DNA of 59,990 nucleotides from Bacteroidota bacterium (GTDB lineage Bacteria; Bacteroidota; Bacteroidia; Bacteroidales; FEN-979), in the NCBI GenBank assembly GCA_026391805.1, contig JAPLDJ010000017.1:83378-143367 (forward strand). Reading direction: 5' to 3'. Position 1 is the first letter of the stretch; each line of letters starts with the position of its first letter. Of the stretch, positions 1 through 8,921 are shown piece by piece. The translations under genes and the position numbers were made by a program. The notes below the pieces were generated by a model. It was given only the letters and a program-made list of their open reading frames with translations. It had not been told where the DNA came from and searched no databases.

Positions 1-1680
1 CTTGTCAACGGCCACGGCGAATACAGTTTGTCCGGGTAAGGCACCGCTTCCTTTCTGGCTGTTAAGCAGGATCGACTTGCTGTTTGCAGGATTGGTTTTG
101 TCTTCTTTAAAAACTAAAAGTGAACCCGGAACGGAAGTCAGGATGCGCATGATCACCCATTTCTGGTCACTGTTGTCAATGACCATCTGGCCGAGGTCAT
201 CTGAGTTGATAATGGGAACGGTATATCCGGTCCAGGTGTTCCCGGTTTTCCGTGAAATGCAGTTGTTGTTGTGGGAATTGGCCACCCAGAGACTTCCTTC
301 GCTGTCAAAAGCGGTTCCTCCGATCCGGACATCAGAAGTGTCGGATGCAGTATGATGCCGCAACGTGCTGTTCCATTCCCCGTAACGGTTCACCACTTTA
401 TTGTCGTAAAGTTCAAGCAATCCGCGGCCCCAGGATCCGACATAGATCCTTCGCGTATCGCCCGGATCAATGATGACGGTACAGAAATTTGATGCCTGTC
501 CAAGGTTGGGATCTGTTGCTGTCGTCAGGTTTTTCCAGGAACTGTTGTCGAAATGATAGATCTCCGAAAGATAGGTGTCGCTTGGCACATAGGAAAGATC
601 CCTTCCTCCGGGAACAACGTAAACATCATTTCCATACGAAGTCAGTGCAAACACCAGTGATTTGAGGGGACCGCTGATATCAACCGGCGTTGAATATCCG
701 TTCATGTCGCACTTCATCAGCCCGGCATTCCTGTCGGCCACCCAGATCATTCCATTCCTGTCAAAAACGGCATCGGCAGGGGTTGGACCGGCGCCGTTAT
801 AACTATATACTCCATTTATAATATTGAAGTTTTCATCATAATACTTGACGAAAAAATCGAAGGCGATAACCAGTTTCCCATACGTCGTTTCTAAATGCTG
901 TACCGGGTTGGAAACATCCAGTACCCATACGCCCCACTGTCCGTTCGAATACCTGTAGAGACTGTCCCCCTTGGGAGAAGTGTTGTATCTGCTGACGACA
1001 ACCTGTCCGCTAAAGCTGGCGATATGATCATATTTGGTCTGTCCGTTCATGCGGGGATCTTTCGTCCATGACTGGTAGTTGGCAAGATTCGGATTTTTCG
1101 CATAGGCAAGGTAAATCCCATGTTCTGTCGCGGCAAAAAGGGTATCATGATCATCTTTTGTCAGCCCAAGGACATTTACCTGCCCGCCATTGGCTCCGAT
1201 GTAGTAGGTGTCGTGGATCTCTTCCTTCGCCACATCCAGCACCACGATCCCGAACCCGCATGAAAGATAAGCGTACTGCCCGATGAAATAAATATCATTG
1301 ATCGTTTTGTTTCCAAGGATGGAGGCCCGCTTGATGTCAGAAATGTTGATGATCGTATTGTCCTTGATCAGGTCGATGTTCGCATTCGTATAGGCAATAA
1401 CAAGTACATTGTATGCCGAATTGTAATTGATGGTGGAAATGCCGATGTCTGAAAGACCGTTTATTTTATTAAGCCGCTGGATGCTGTTGTCTTCCTGGTC
1501 AAAATAGAAGAGTGAAAAGGAAGTTGCGCAATAGATCCTGCTGCCGACTTCTTTCACGGCAATACACTGGGAATAGGGAAGGTGATCCCTCCACTGGCCG
1601 ATGCCGGTCACCTGGGCAAAGGTGGTCAGCGAAAACAGGAAAACGAACAGGGGAATAAAGAGATATCGCTTTGGGTTCAT
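1..1680 (-). CDS. porZ: PorZ-like T9SS protein, truncated by the window edge
   Basis: The frame is open for 560 codons from an ATG at 1680 to base 1, so the C-terminal part lies outside the window. Residues 1-23 are a signal peptide ending in TFAQ. The mature protein opens with GIGQWRDHLPYSQ and continues with beta-propeller-type repeats of the two-component-regulator kind (YLSCGFGIVVLD, later VFAVAVDK). This order matches PorZ, a surface protein of the type IX secretion machinery that helps attach anionic LPS to cargo. The gene lies 84 bases downstream of cysN on the same strand. I found no TAnnTTTG box or hairpin in that gap, so it may be read through from the wza-wzc-cysDN unit. Another two-component-regulator-propeller protein is possible. 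Confidence 0.75.
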   Translation of the reverse strand, partial: MNPKRYLFIPLFVFLFSLTTFAQVTGIGQWRDHLPYSQCIAVKEVGSRIYCATSFSLFYFDQEDNSIQRLNKINGLSDIGISTINYNSAYNVLVIAYTNANIDLIKDNTIINISDIKRASILGNKTINDIYFIGQYAYLSCGFGIVVLDVAKEEIHDTYYIGANGGQVNVLGLTKDDHDTLFAATEHGIYLAYAKNPNLANYQSWTKDPRMNGQTKYDHIASFSGQVVVSRYNTSPKGDSLYRYSNGQWGVWVLDVSNPVQHLETTYGKLVIAFDFFVKYYDENFNIINGVYSYNGAGPTPADAVFDRNGMIWVADRNAGLMKCDMNGYSTPVDISGPLKSLVFALTSYGNDVYVVPGGRDLSYVPSDTYLSEIYHFDNSSWKNLTTATDPNLGQASNFCTVIIDPGDTRRIYVGSWGRGLLELYDNKVVNRYGEWNSTLRHHTASDTSDVRIGGTAFDSEGSLWVANSHNNNCISRKTGNTWTGYTVPIINSDDLGQMVIDNSDQKWVIMRILTSVPGSLLVFKEDKTNPANSKSILLNSQKGSGALPGQTVFAVAVDK

Positions 1681-1764
1681 CGAATTGATTTTATGAAAAA
1701 AACGGACGTTTGCTGAATATCAGACTAACTCGTTTTTTCCTTTTTTATTGTAGGAATGGCATGT

Positions 1765-3078
1765 TTAAAGGATCATTCCGGCAGCCATGGTCTCGTTGGT
1801 GGATTCGTCGATCAGAATGAGACTGCCTGTGATCCTGTTCCTGGAATAAGGATCAAAGAAAAGTGGTTTGGTTGTCCGTAACATGACACATGCAATATCA
1901 TTGAGCTTTACGGTTTTTTCTTCAACCTGTTTTTCAAGGGTGTTGATGTTCAGGATGTATTTCACATCGGTGACCACGCACCGGACATCCCGCGTGGTAT
2001 GTTTTACCGCATATTTCCCGTTTACCTGGAGCGGGCGCTGGTTCATCCAGCAAATCATAACCTCAATCTCCGAACTCTGAGTGGGGAGGTTGTCTTCCGG
2101 AACGATCATGTCCCCGCGGCTGATATCGATATCATCGGCCAGCGTCAGGGTTACCGACATGGGAGGAAATGATTCTTCTGCCTGCTGGTTAAACGTATCG
2201 ATGGAAGTGATCACAGATGATATTCCTGACGGAAGAACGACTACCTTATCGCCTTTATGAAAGATCCCGCCGGAGATCCGTCCTGCATAACCCCGGTAAT
2301 CGTGGAATTCGTCCATCTCGGGACGAATGATATACTGCACGGGAAACCTGCCGTCGGTGAGATTGTAATCGTTTGAAATAGGAATGGTCTCCAGCGCATG
2401 AAGAAGCGTTCCTTCCCGGGACCAGGTCATGTTGTCTGAAGGATCCACTACATTATCACCATGCAGTGCACTGATGGGAATAAATCTGACATCCTTCCCC
2501 GGGAAGACTTTGTCGGAAAACAATTTGAAATCGGTTTTTATTTTCTCAAACACATCCTGCCGGTAATCCTGCAGGTCCATTTTATTGATGCAGACGATGA
2601 TGTGCGGGATCTCGAGAAGCGAGGCGATGTAAGAGTGGCGGTGCGTCTGTTCCGTCACCCCGTTACGGGCATCGATAAGGATGATGGCGGCATTGGCCGT
2701 CGATGCCCCGGTGACCATGTTCCGTGTATACTGAATATGCCCCGGCGTATCTGCGATGATGAATTTCCGCTGAGGAGTTGCAAAATAACGGTAGGCAACA
2801 TCGATGGTGATGCCCTGTTCCCTTTCAGCCCTCAATCCGTCGGTGAGTAATGCAAGATTGATGTGTTCACTCCCTTTTTTCAGGCTGGCCTTTTTGACCG
2901 CATCCAGCTGATCTTCAAAAATTGATTTACTGTCGTAAAGCAATCGCCCGATCAGGGTACTTTTGCCGTCATCCACGCTTCCTGCTGTCGTGAACCGAAG
3001 CAGTTCCATGTCAAGATAAACCTTGCTGGAAAATTCAGAACCGGGTTGTTTCTGGGGTGTCATTTCTTCGTCCTGCAT
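1765..3078 (-). CDS. cysN: Sulfate adenylyltransferase subunit 1 (GTPase)
   Basis: This is the GTP-hydrolysing subunit of ATP sulfurylase, which with CysD makes adenosine 5'-phosphosulfate from sulfate and ATP. The 437-residue product has the translation-factor GTPase motifs: a P-loop GSVDDGKS at about residues 33-40, DTPGH, and NKMD. EF-Tu-like beta-barrel domains follow. No APS kinase (CysC) domain is fused at the C-terminus. Its ATG overlaps the cysD stop as TGATG, sharing one base, which implies translational coupling. No sulfite reductase, sulfate transporter or sulfotransferase gene is visible nearby, so the fate of the APS cannot be read from this window. Confidence 0.95.
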   Translation of the reverse strand: MQDEEMTPQKQPGSEFSSKVYLDMELLRFTTAGSVDDGKSTLIGRLLYDSKSIFEDQLDAVKKASLKKGSEHINLALLTDGLRAEREQGITIDVAYRYFATPQRKFIIADTPGHIQYTRNMVTGASTANAAIILIDARNGVTEQTHRHSYIASLLEIPHIIVCINKMDLQDYRQDVFEKIKTDFKLFSDKVFPGKDVRFIPISALHGDNVVDPSDNMTWSREGTLLHALETIPISNDYNLTDGRFPVQYIIRPEMDEFHDYRGYAGRISGGIFHKGDKVVVLPSGISSVITSIDTFNQQAEESFPPMSVTLTLADDIDISRGDMIVPEDNLPTQSSEIEVMICWMNQRPLQVNGKYAVKHTTRDVRCVVTDVKYILNINTLEKQVEEKTVKLNDIACVMLRTTKPLFFDPYSRNRITGSLILIDESTNETMAAGMIL

Positions 3079-3977
3079 CAGAAATAGCCCTCCTTTTTTC
3101 GGTCCTCCATGGCTGCATCCGAGCGCTTGTCGTCATACCTGCCGCCTCTTTCCGTAACCCGGGTGGCGGCAATCTCCCGGATAATGTCTTCAAGACTGTT
3201 GGCCGTGGAAAGTGAAAGTCCCGTGCAGGAGATATCTCCCACTGTCCGGCACCGTACTTTCCTGACTTCCGTCTTTTCCGTTTCCTTCATTTTCATGAAC
3301 GGCGCACAGGCAAGCCAAACCCCGTCACGATAGAAAACTTCACGTTCATGCGTGTAATAAATGCTGGGTAAGTCAATGTTTTCCTGGTGGATGTACTGCC
3401 AGATATCCATCTCGGTCCAGTTGCTGATGGGAAATACCCTGAAATGCTCTCCCATCCTCTTTTTTCCGTTAAAGATATTCCAGAGTTCCGGCCGTTGGTT
3501 TTTGGGATCCCATTGTCCGAATTCATCACGGTGGGAGAAGAACCGTTCCTTTGCACGTGCTTTTTCCTCATCCCTCCTGCCACCACCGATGGCTGCATCA
3601 AATTTGTACTTTTCGATGGTATCCAGAAGGGTGACTGTCTGAAGAACATTCCTGCTGGCATTGATGCCCTGTTCTTCGACCGCCCGGCCGTTGTCAATGG
3701 ATTCCTGGACAGATCCGACGATCAGGCGGGCATGGAATTTTTCAACAAGCGAATCACGGAACTGCAGGGTTTCAACAAAGTTATGACCAGTGTCGATATG
3801 AACAAGCGGGAAAGGGATTCGTGCGGGCCAAAAGGCCTTCTGTGAAAGATGGACAAGCACGATCGAATCTTTTCCTCCGGAAAAAAGAAGTGCAGGCCGC
3901 TCAAACTGGGCAGCAACTTCCCGTATGACAAAGATGGCTTCGGATTCTAATTCCTGCAGATGATGTAACTGGTGCAC
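3078..3977 (-). CDS. cysD: Sulfate adenylyltransferase subunit 2
   Basis: This is the catalytic adenylyl-transfer subunit of ATP sulfurylase. The 299-residue protein carries the PP-loop motif SGGKDS at residues 33-38 and the CysD-type segments HIDTGHNF and GGGRRDEEKARAKERFFS. The start is GTG at 3977, and it overlaps the TAG stop of the upstream tyrosine kinase gene as TAGTG. The N-terminus MHQLHHLQELESEAI aligns with other CysD starts, which supports GTG over any internal ATG. One-base junctions on both sides make wzc-cysD-cysN a tightly coupled unit. That is an unusual partnership for sulfate activation genes. Confidence 0.95.
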   Translation of the reverse strand: MHQLHHLQELESEAIFVIREVAAQFERPALLFSGGKDSIVLVHLSQKAFWPARIPFPLVHIDTGHNFVETLQFRDSLVEKFHARLIVGSVQESIDNGRAVEEQGINASRNVLQTVTLLDTIEKYKFDAAIGGGRRDEEKARAKERFFSHRDEFGQWDPKNQRPELWNIFNGKKRMGEHFRVFPISNWTEMDIWQYIHQENIDLPSIYYTHEREVFYRDGVWLACAPFMKMKETEKTEVRKVRCRTVGDISCTGLSLSTANSLEDIIREIAATRVTERGGRYDDKRSDAAMEDRKKEGYF

Positions 3978-6412
3978 TAGGATCTCCCGAATATTCTTTT
4001 AAATGCAGATTTCTTTTCTATTTTACGGTCTTCGGAATAATATCCGTAGCCGTAGCCGTACCCATAGCCATATCCGTACCCGTATCCGTATCCATAGGAA
4101 CTACGTCCAAGCCTCACATCATTGATCATAATGGCGAGGTTCGGCAGCTTCCGTTGTTCAAGGTCCTTCACGATGGAGGCAAATACTTTCTTATGGGTAT
4201 AGTTTTGCCTGACAAGGATCAGGTTGGCGTCGGTAAATTTCATTAACAGAAATGCATCGGTCACAAGGCCGATCGGCGGAGTGTCAATAATGATAAAATC
4301 GTACATTTCTTTCAACCGTGTAAACAATTCTGTACACTTTTCCGATGCAATAAGTTCGGATGGATTAGGAGGAACAGGTCCTGCAAGGATAATATCCATA
4401 TTTTCGACACTCGACTTCTGGATGATGTCCTCCAGGCTGCTTTTGTTGATAAGGTAAGAACTGATGCCTGCATCGGTCTTTAACCCGGCATCTTTGAATA
4501 TTTTAGGTTTACGCAAATCAAAACCCATCAATAAGGTTTTTTTGCCGTACATGGCGAAAATCGCCGCGAGGTTCATCGAGCAGAAGGTCTTTCCGGCACT
4601 CACCATGTCTGAGGTCAGCAGAATGACCTGTTTTTCTTGTCCTTTCAAGAGGTACTGAAGGTTGGTACGGATCGAACGGAACGACTCAGCGATTGACGAT
4701 TTCGGGGAATCCATCACGACAAGACTACTCATTGTATCGGAGTGAATGATATGCCCGATGATCGGGATCTTGGTGATCTTTTCCACATCCTCCCGCTCCA
4801 CGATCTTGTCGTTCATGTAATCCTTCCCCAATACGAACACAACCGGTAAGATCAACCCGATGATCAGTGCGATCATATAATTTGTACTGGTCTTCGGGTA
4901 AACAGGTGTTCCTGCATCCGGTCTTGATTTATCCAGAACTTCGTTATCAGGGAGGTTCGATGCCTGTGTAATCTGGGCTTCCGAACGCTTCTGCAGAAGA
5001 TAAGTGTAAATAGCGTCTGTCAACTTATACTTCCGTTCAATACCAATAAGCACCCGCTGGGTTTCAGGCAGCTGGTTCATCTTTGAGAGGATTTCATTGA
5101 TCCTCTCATCCAGGTCATTCATGGTAAACTTATTCGTCGCGACAGCCTTCTTGATGTTTTCATAGACGGCATTTTTTGCTGTCTCAATCTGGATGTCCAG
5201 TGTCTTTATGGTCGGATTCTTCTCTTTTGAGTACTGGATCATCTCCTTGCGGGTTGCATAAGCCTTTATTAATTCAGCAGTAAGACTATTCAGGGCACCA
5301 TCATTAACGCCCATCGAGGAGGGCATGATCAGTTGATCAAGAGCTGCATTTTTTTCCAGGTACTCTTTCAGATTGGCAAGGAACTTGGATTGCACAACAA
5401 GAGCTGCTTTCTGCTCCTGGAGCTCAACCATTTTATCAAAAACCTGCCTGGTTTCGTCATTCAGGTCCATGATCTCGTTATTCTCGCGGAAGGTTTTCAA
5501 TTCATCTTCGGAAGAAGAAAGAGAATCCGAAATTCCCTGCAACTCGTGGTCGATAAATGCAATTGTGCGTGATGAAGCCAGGTTTTTCTTCTCCAATCCT
5601 CTTTCAATGTATTCTTTGGTAAGGGCATTGAGGAAATCGGAAAGTTTAGCAACATTATAGCCTTTGATCTTGATCTGCAGAATTGATGCATCCTTGTTGA
5701 GTGTACTGATGTTGAACCCCTTGAACTCTTCGGTAAGTGCATCGTAATCCTTGAGCTGGAAGTAGAAAGAGCGCTTTATGTCTTTCTCAGGATCAAAAGA
5801 ACTGTTCCGGACGATCCTGAATTTGAAGTAAGGGGTGACAATCTCTTTCCCGAAATTAATTGTTCCGTCATAGATTATTTTAACAGGTTTACGGTCAAGG
5901 ACCTTCCTGTGTGAATAATCATAGAACTTTACATTTTCTTCTTTTACCTCAAGTTTATAATGCTCTCTTGAGAGAATGGTCAGATCGAACCGGACATTCA
6001 GTGGTTGCGGAAATGCAGTATCCAGTTCAACAAAGAAGGGAGAATCTTTATACAACTCTGAAGTAATGAAATTCTCTTCGGAAAAGTAGGAAACTTCATA
6101 TCCGATTTTTGTCACCGTACGGAAAACAATACTACGGGAAGATAAAACCCCGATTTCGTTCTGTATATTCTGCCCCCTGTTACCGAAACCAAAACCAATC
6201 CCGATCATTTCCTGTGGTCCAGCCTGGTCTTTCAGCAGGACGGTCGTAGCTACTTCATAAACTGTCCGTGTGTATTTGTTAAAGAGAAAAGCGATCAATA
6301 AGGCGATAAAAAGTGTCAGAACAAACAGATACCAATATCTGAATAATTTAAAGAAAATGGCCTTGAAATCAGTGGATTGCTGTTGCTCCTGTACCTGAAA
6401 AGTATCTTCCAT
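3977..6412 (-). CDS. Wzc-like polysaccharide co-polymerase / tyrosine autokinase
   Basis: This is an inner-membrane BY-kinase that controls polymerisation and export of capsule or exopolysaccharide. The 811-residue protein has a Wzz-type membrane segment near residues 30-48, a long periplasmic coiled-coil region, a second membrane segment near 510-530, and a cytoplasmic ATPase domain. The Walker A variant SAGKT is near residue 603, the A' motif GFDLRKP near 628, and Walker B IIIDTPP near 706. The C-terminus has eleven tyrosines in about 20 residues as Gly-Tyr repeats, the presumed autophosphorylation cluster. Its codons are mixed (TAT/TAC, GGA/GGC/GGG), which argues for selection on the protein rather than recent slippage. 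The gene starts 13 bases after the wza-like gene. Confidence 0.93.
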   Translation of the reverse strand: MEDTFQVQEQQQSTDFKAIFFKLFRYWYLFVLTLFIALLIAFLFNKYTRTVYEVATTVLLKDQAGPQEMIGIGFGFGNRGQNIQNEIGVLSSRSIVFRTVTKIGYEVSYFSEENFITSELYKDSPFFVELDTAFPQPLNVRFDLTILSREHYKLEVKEENVKFYDYSHRKVLDRKPVKIIYDGTINFGKEIVTPYFKFRIVRNSSFDPEKDIKRSFYFQLKDYDALTEEFKGFNISTLNKDASILQIKIKGYNVAKLSDFLNALTKEYIERGLEKKNLASSRTIAFIDHELQGISDSLSSSEDELKTFRENNEIMDLNDETRQVFDKMVELQEQKAALVVQSKFLANLKEYLEKNAALDQLIMPSSMGVNDGALNSLTAELIKAYATRKEMIQYSKEKNPTIKTLDIQIETAKNAVYENIKKAVATNKFTMNDLDERINEILSKMNQLPETQRVLIGIERKYKLTDAIYTYLLQKRSEAQITQASNLPDNEVLDKSRPDAGTPVYPKTSTNYMIALIIGLILPVVFVLGKDYMNDKIVEREDVEKITKIPIIGHIIHSDTMSSLVVMDSPKSSIAESFRSIRTNLQYLLKGQEKQVILLTSDMVSAGKTFCSMNLAAIFAMYGKKTLLMGFDLRKPKIFKDAGLKTDAGISSYLINKSSLEDIIQKSSVENMDIILAGPVPPNPSELIASEKCTELFTRLKEMYDFIIIDTPPIGLVTDAFLLMKFTDANLILVRQNYTHKKVFASIVKDLEQRKLPNLAIMINDVRLGRSSYGYGYGYGYGYGYGYGYGYYSEDRKIEKKSAFKRIFGRS

Positions 6413-6425
6413 TGCCTAAGCTGTT

Positions 6426-7223
6426 TTAAAATGCTTTAAAGTAGGTGATCAATACCAGTGCAAACGAAATCATCGAGAACACAAATGCCCATGGGAACGT
6501 TTCCCCGAATCCCCAGGTCTTAATCCCCAGCGGTTTAAAGTAAAGAATATCGTTTGGCTCCAGGTAATAATAGGGTGACTTGAGGATATCGATGTTGTTC
6601 AGATCGAGGTAAATCACCCTTGAACCATCTTTTGTTTGCCGGATCAATGCAACCTGTGCACGATTGGCAAAACTGGTAAGATCTCCTGCCTGAGAAATGG
6701 CTTCAAAGATGTTGATCTTTTCCTGCATGACCTCTTTCTCACCGGGGGACCTGACCTCACCAAGAAGGGTCACTTTGAAATTCACCATCCTTAGCTGGAC
6801 CTGGACATCTTTCAGGTACTCTCTTACAAGTGACTGTATAAGTAGTTTTGCCTGATCAACCCGGAGATCCTTCACATAAATATTCCCGATCATCGGGAAA
6901 TCAATATACCCGGAATCGTTCACCAGGTAACTGTCGAGATACAAATTGGAGCTGGACGATCCACTAGAACCTCCTGCTTGTGTCATTTGATTGAAGTATG
7001 AGCTGGACTTTTCGTCCATGGTAAGGATCCGGATATAAAGGTGATCATGCTGCTGAATCTTGTAATCCAGCGTCCTGCGGTTCTTATAAAAAGAAGTGGT
7101 GTCCTCCTTTTGTTTTTTCTGAAGGTATTTTATCTGCTTCGGAGTCACGCATGAACTAAGAAATACCAAAACCATTCCTGTCAGCAACAGGCATGCAGAT
7201 GAAAACCGGAAAAATTTCTTCAT
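6426..7223 (-). CDS. Wza-like polysaccharide export lipoprotein
   Basis: This is an outer-membrane polysaccharide export protein of about 265 residues. An N-terminal signal ends in the lipobox LSSC. A Poly_export segment follows (YKIQQHDHLYIRILTMD), then an SLBB-type domain (VTLLGEVRSPGEKEV, LEPNDILYFKPLG). A hydrophobic C-terminal helix (WAFVFSMISFALVLITYF) is the form usual in Bacteroidota. I chose the ATG at 7223 rather than 7241 because it directly precedes the positively charged n-region MKKFFRF. It pairs with the downstream Wzc-like kinase as an export complex. A promoter box lies about 105 bases upstream. Confidence 0.9.
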   Translation of the reverse strand: MKKFFRFSSACLLLTGMVLVFLSSCVTPKQIKYLQKKQKEDTTSFYKNRRTLDYKIQQHDHLYIRILTMDEKSSSYFNQMTQAGGSSGSSSSNLYLDSYLVNDSGYIDFPMIGNIYVKDLRVDQAKLLIQSLVREYLKDVQVQLRMVNFKVTLLGEVRSPGEKEVMQEKINIFEAISQAGDLTSFANRAQVALIRQTKDGSRVIYLDLNNIDILKSPYYYLEPNDILYFKPLGIKTWGFGETFPWAFVFSMISFALVLITYFKAF

Positions 7224-7327
7224 AGTATTTATTTTAATCACAGAACCAGGTAAAAAACAGATGGCTTCCCCTGGAAGAGCCGGTAATATTTATAACAATA
7301 ATTGTTTGGCTTCTGTCAATGGAGGCG

Positions 7328-7335
7328 CAAAATTA
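7328..7335 (-). promoter_or_regulatory. Promoter -7 box for the wza-wzc-cysDN unit
   Basis: The minus strand reads TAATTTTG, an exact match to the Bacteroidota -7 consensus TAnnTTTG. The -33 region is only ATTT, so that element is weak. Initiation would fall near 7320 and give a leader of about 95 bases. The leader contains a short GC-rich inverted repeat (GGCTTCC/GGAAG) around 7263-7280. Confidence 0.5.
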
Positions 7336-7417
7336 ACCTTTTTTACTGAACTAAAAAATTTCCCTTTTTGCAAATGCTCTGTGGATAAGGTTTGTACGAA
7401 AACGGGCAAGAAAAGTT

Positions 7418-8743
7418 TCAGACAGCATTCCCGAGAAGAGTGGCAGATGTGAAACGGTTGATTTTTACCGGAACGCAATCCCCGGGTTTGTTCCCTGTTG
7501 CCCGGAACACAACAACTTTATTCTGTGAATTCCGGCCAGAAAGATGCTCGGCCGACCGTTTAGAAAAGCCCTCGACAAGCACCTCAAAAGTCTTCCCGAC
7601 ATCCATTTTATTATTCTGATAAGAAAGCTTCTGCTGCAGGTCGATGATTTCCCGGAGCCTTCTCTCTTTTACATCGTCAGGAACATTGTCTTTGTACCGA
7701 TCGGCAGCAAGGGTATCAGGCCTTTCTGAATACCGGAACATAAATGCATAGTCATATTCCACCTTCTCCATCAGCGAAAGGGTTTCAGAATGGTCTTCTT
7801 CTGTCTCGTCACAAAAACCTGTAATAATGTCTGTTGATATTGAACAATCAGGAAGTACGATTCGGAGGGCATCGATACGTTCAAGGTACTGCTCCCGGGT
7901 GTAACCTCGGTTCATTCGGTCGAGGACCCGGCTGCTGCCGGACTGAACCGGAAGATGAATCGATTTGCAGATGTTGTGATGCCTTGACATTGCCAGAAGC
8001 AGTTCATCGGAGAGGTCCTTTGGATGCGAAGTGGCAAAACGGATCCTGAGCAGCGGATTTATCATTGCTGCTTTTTCAAGAAGCTCAGGAAACCCGGTTG
8101 TCTTTCCGTCCTGTGTCCAGCGATAAGAATTTACATTCTGTCCCAGCAAAGTCACTTCCCGGTATCCGTTCCGGAAGAGATCTCCCGCTTCCCGGAGGAT
8201 GGATGCCACATCCCGGCTTCGTTCCTGTCCCCTAACGTAGGGTACAACACAGTAGGCGCAAAAGTTTTCACAACCCCTCATGATCGAGATGTAGGCGGAA
8301 ACGCCGTTAGAATCATACCGCACCGGGGCAATATCGGCATAGGTTTCTTCGGCAGAAAGCATCGTATTAACTGCCTTTCCGCCTGATTCCACCTCTTCCA
8401 TCAACCTTGGAAGATCACGATAGGAATCCGGACCTGCAATGATATCCAGTACCTGCTCTTCTTCCAGCAATTGTGTTTTTAACCGTTCGGCCATACACCC
8501 CAGCAATCCGATAACAAGATGAGGATTTTTCTTCTTGAGCGACTGCATATAATCCAGCCTTTTCCTTACCCGCTGTTCGGCATGATCACGGATCGAACAG
8601 GTATTGATGAAGATCACATCGGCCTCTTTTATATCTTTAGTACTGCCGTAACCTTTCTCTTCGAGAATAGAAACAACGATCTCACTGTCAGAAAAATTCA
8701 TCTGGCAGCCATACGTCTCGATAAAGAATTTTTTATTATTCAC
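7418..8743 (-). CDS. miaB: tRNA-2-methylthio-N6-dimethylallyladenosine synthase
   Basis: This is a radical-SAM methylthiotransferase that adds a 2-methylthio group to i6A37 of tRNAs reading UNN codons. The 441-residue protein has the N-terminal UPF0004 domain with its three cluster cysteines (YGCQMN, INTCSIR, LLGCMAE). The radical-SAM motif RGCENFCAYC is near residues 154-163, and a C-terminal TRAM domain runs to about 440. Length and motif order are those of MiaB rather than RimO or MtaB. It is divergent from topA across a 178-base gap and monocistronic by position. Confidence 0.95.
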   Translation of the reverse strand: MNNKKFFIETYGCQMNFSDSEIVVSILEEKGYGSTKDIKEADVIFINTCSIRDHAEQRVRKRLDYMQSLKKKNPHLVIGLLGCMAERLKTQLLEEEQVLDIIAGPDSYRDLPRLMEEVESGGKAVNTMLSAEETYADIAPVRYDSNGVSAYISIMRGCENFCAYCVVPYVRGQERSRDVASILREAGDLFRNGYREVTLLGQNVNSYRWTQDGKTTGFPELLEKAAMINPLLRIRFATSHPKDLSDELLLAMSRHHNICKSIHLPVQSGSSRVLDRMNRGYTREQYLERIDALRIVLPDCSISTDIITGFCDETEEDHSETLSLMEKVEYDYAFMFRYSERPDTLAADRYKDNVPDDVKERRLREIIDLQQKLSYQNNKMDVGKTFEVLVEGFSKRSAEHLSGRNSQNKVVVFRATGNKPGDCVPVKINRFTSATLLGNAV

Positions 8744-8879
8744 CCTTTTACCGTATTACCTTTTGGTTTTTTTCCGATTAAGCAGAGAAAAAGTGCACAA
8801 AGGTAAACAGAATAACCGGTGGTTCTGCCTGATGGAACAGCAGATATGCCGGAAAAGTGATTTGCATCGGGATTTGTTT

Positions 8880-8887
8880 TACTTTTG
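8880..8887 (+). promoter_or_regulatory. Promoter -7 box for topA
   Basis: TACTTTTG matches TAnnTTTG and lies 35 bases before the topA ATG. A TTTG at 8861-8864 is only 15 bases upstream, shorter than the usual spacing near 20, so the -33 assignment is doubtful. Confidence 0.5.
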
Positions 8888-8921
8888 CACCGGTTTTTAA
8901 AACCTTAACCCAATTCTGGAC

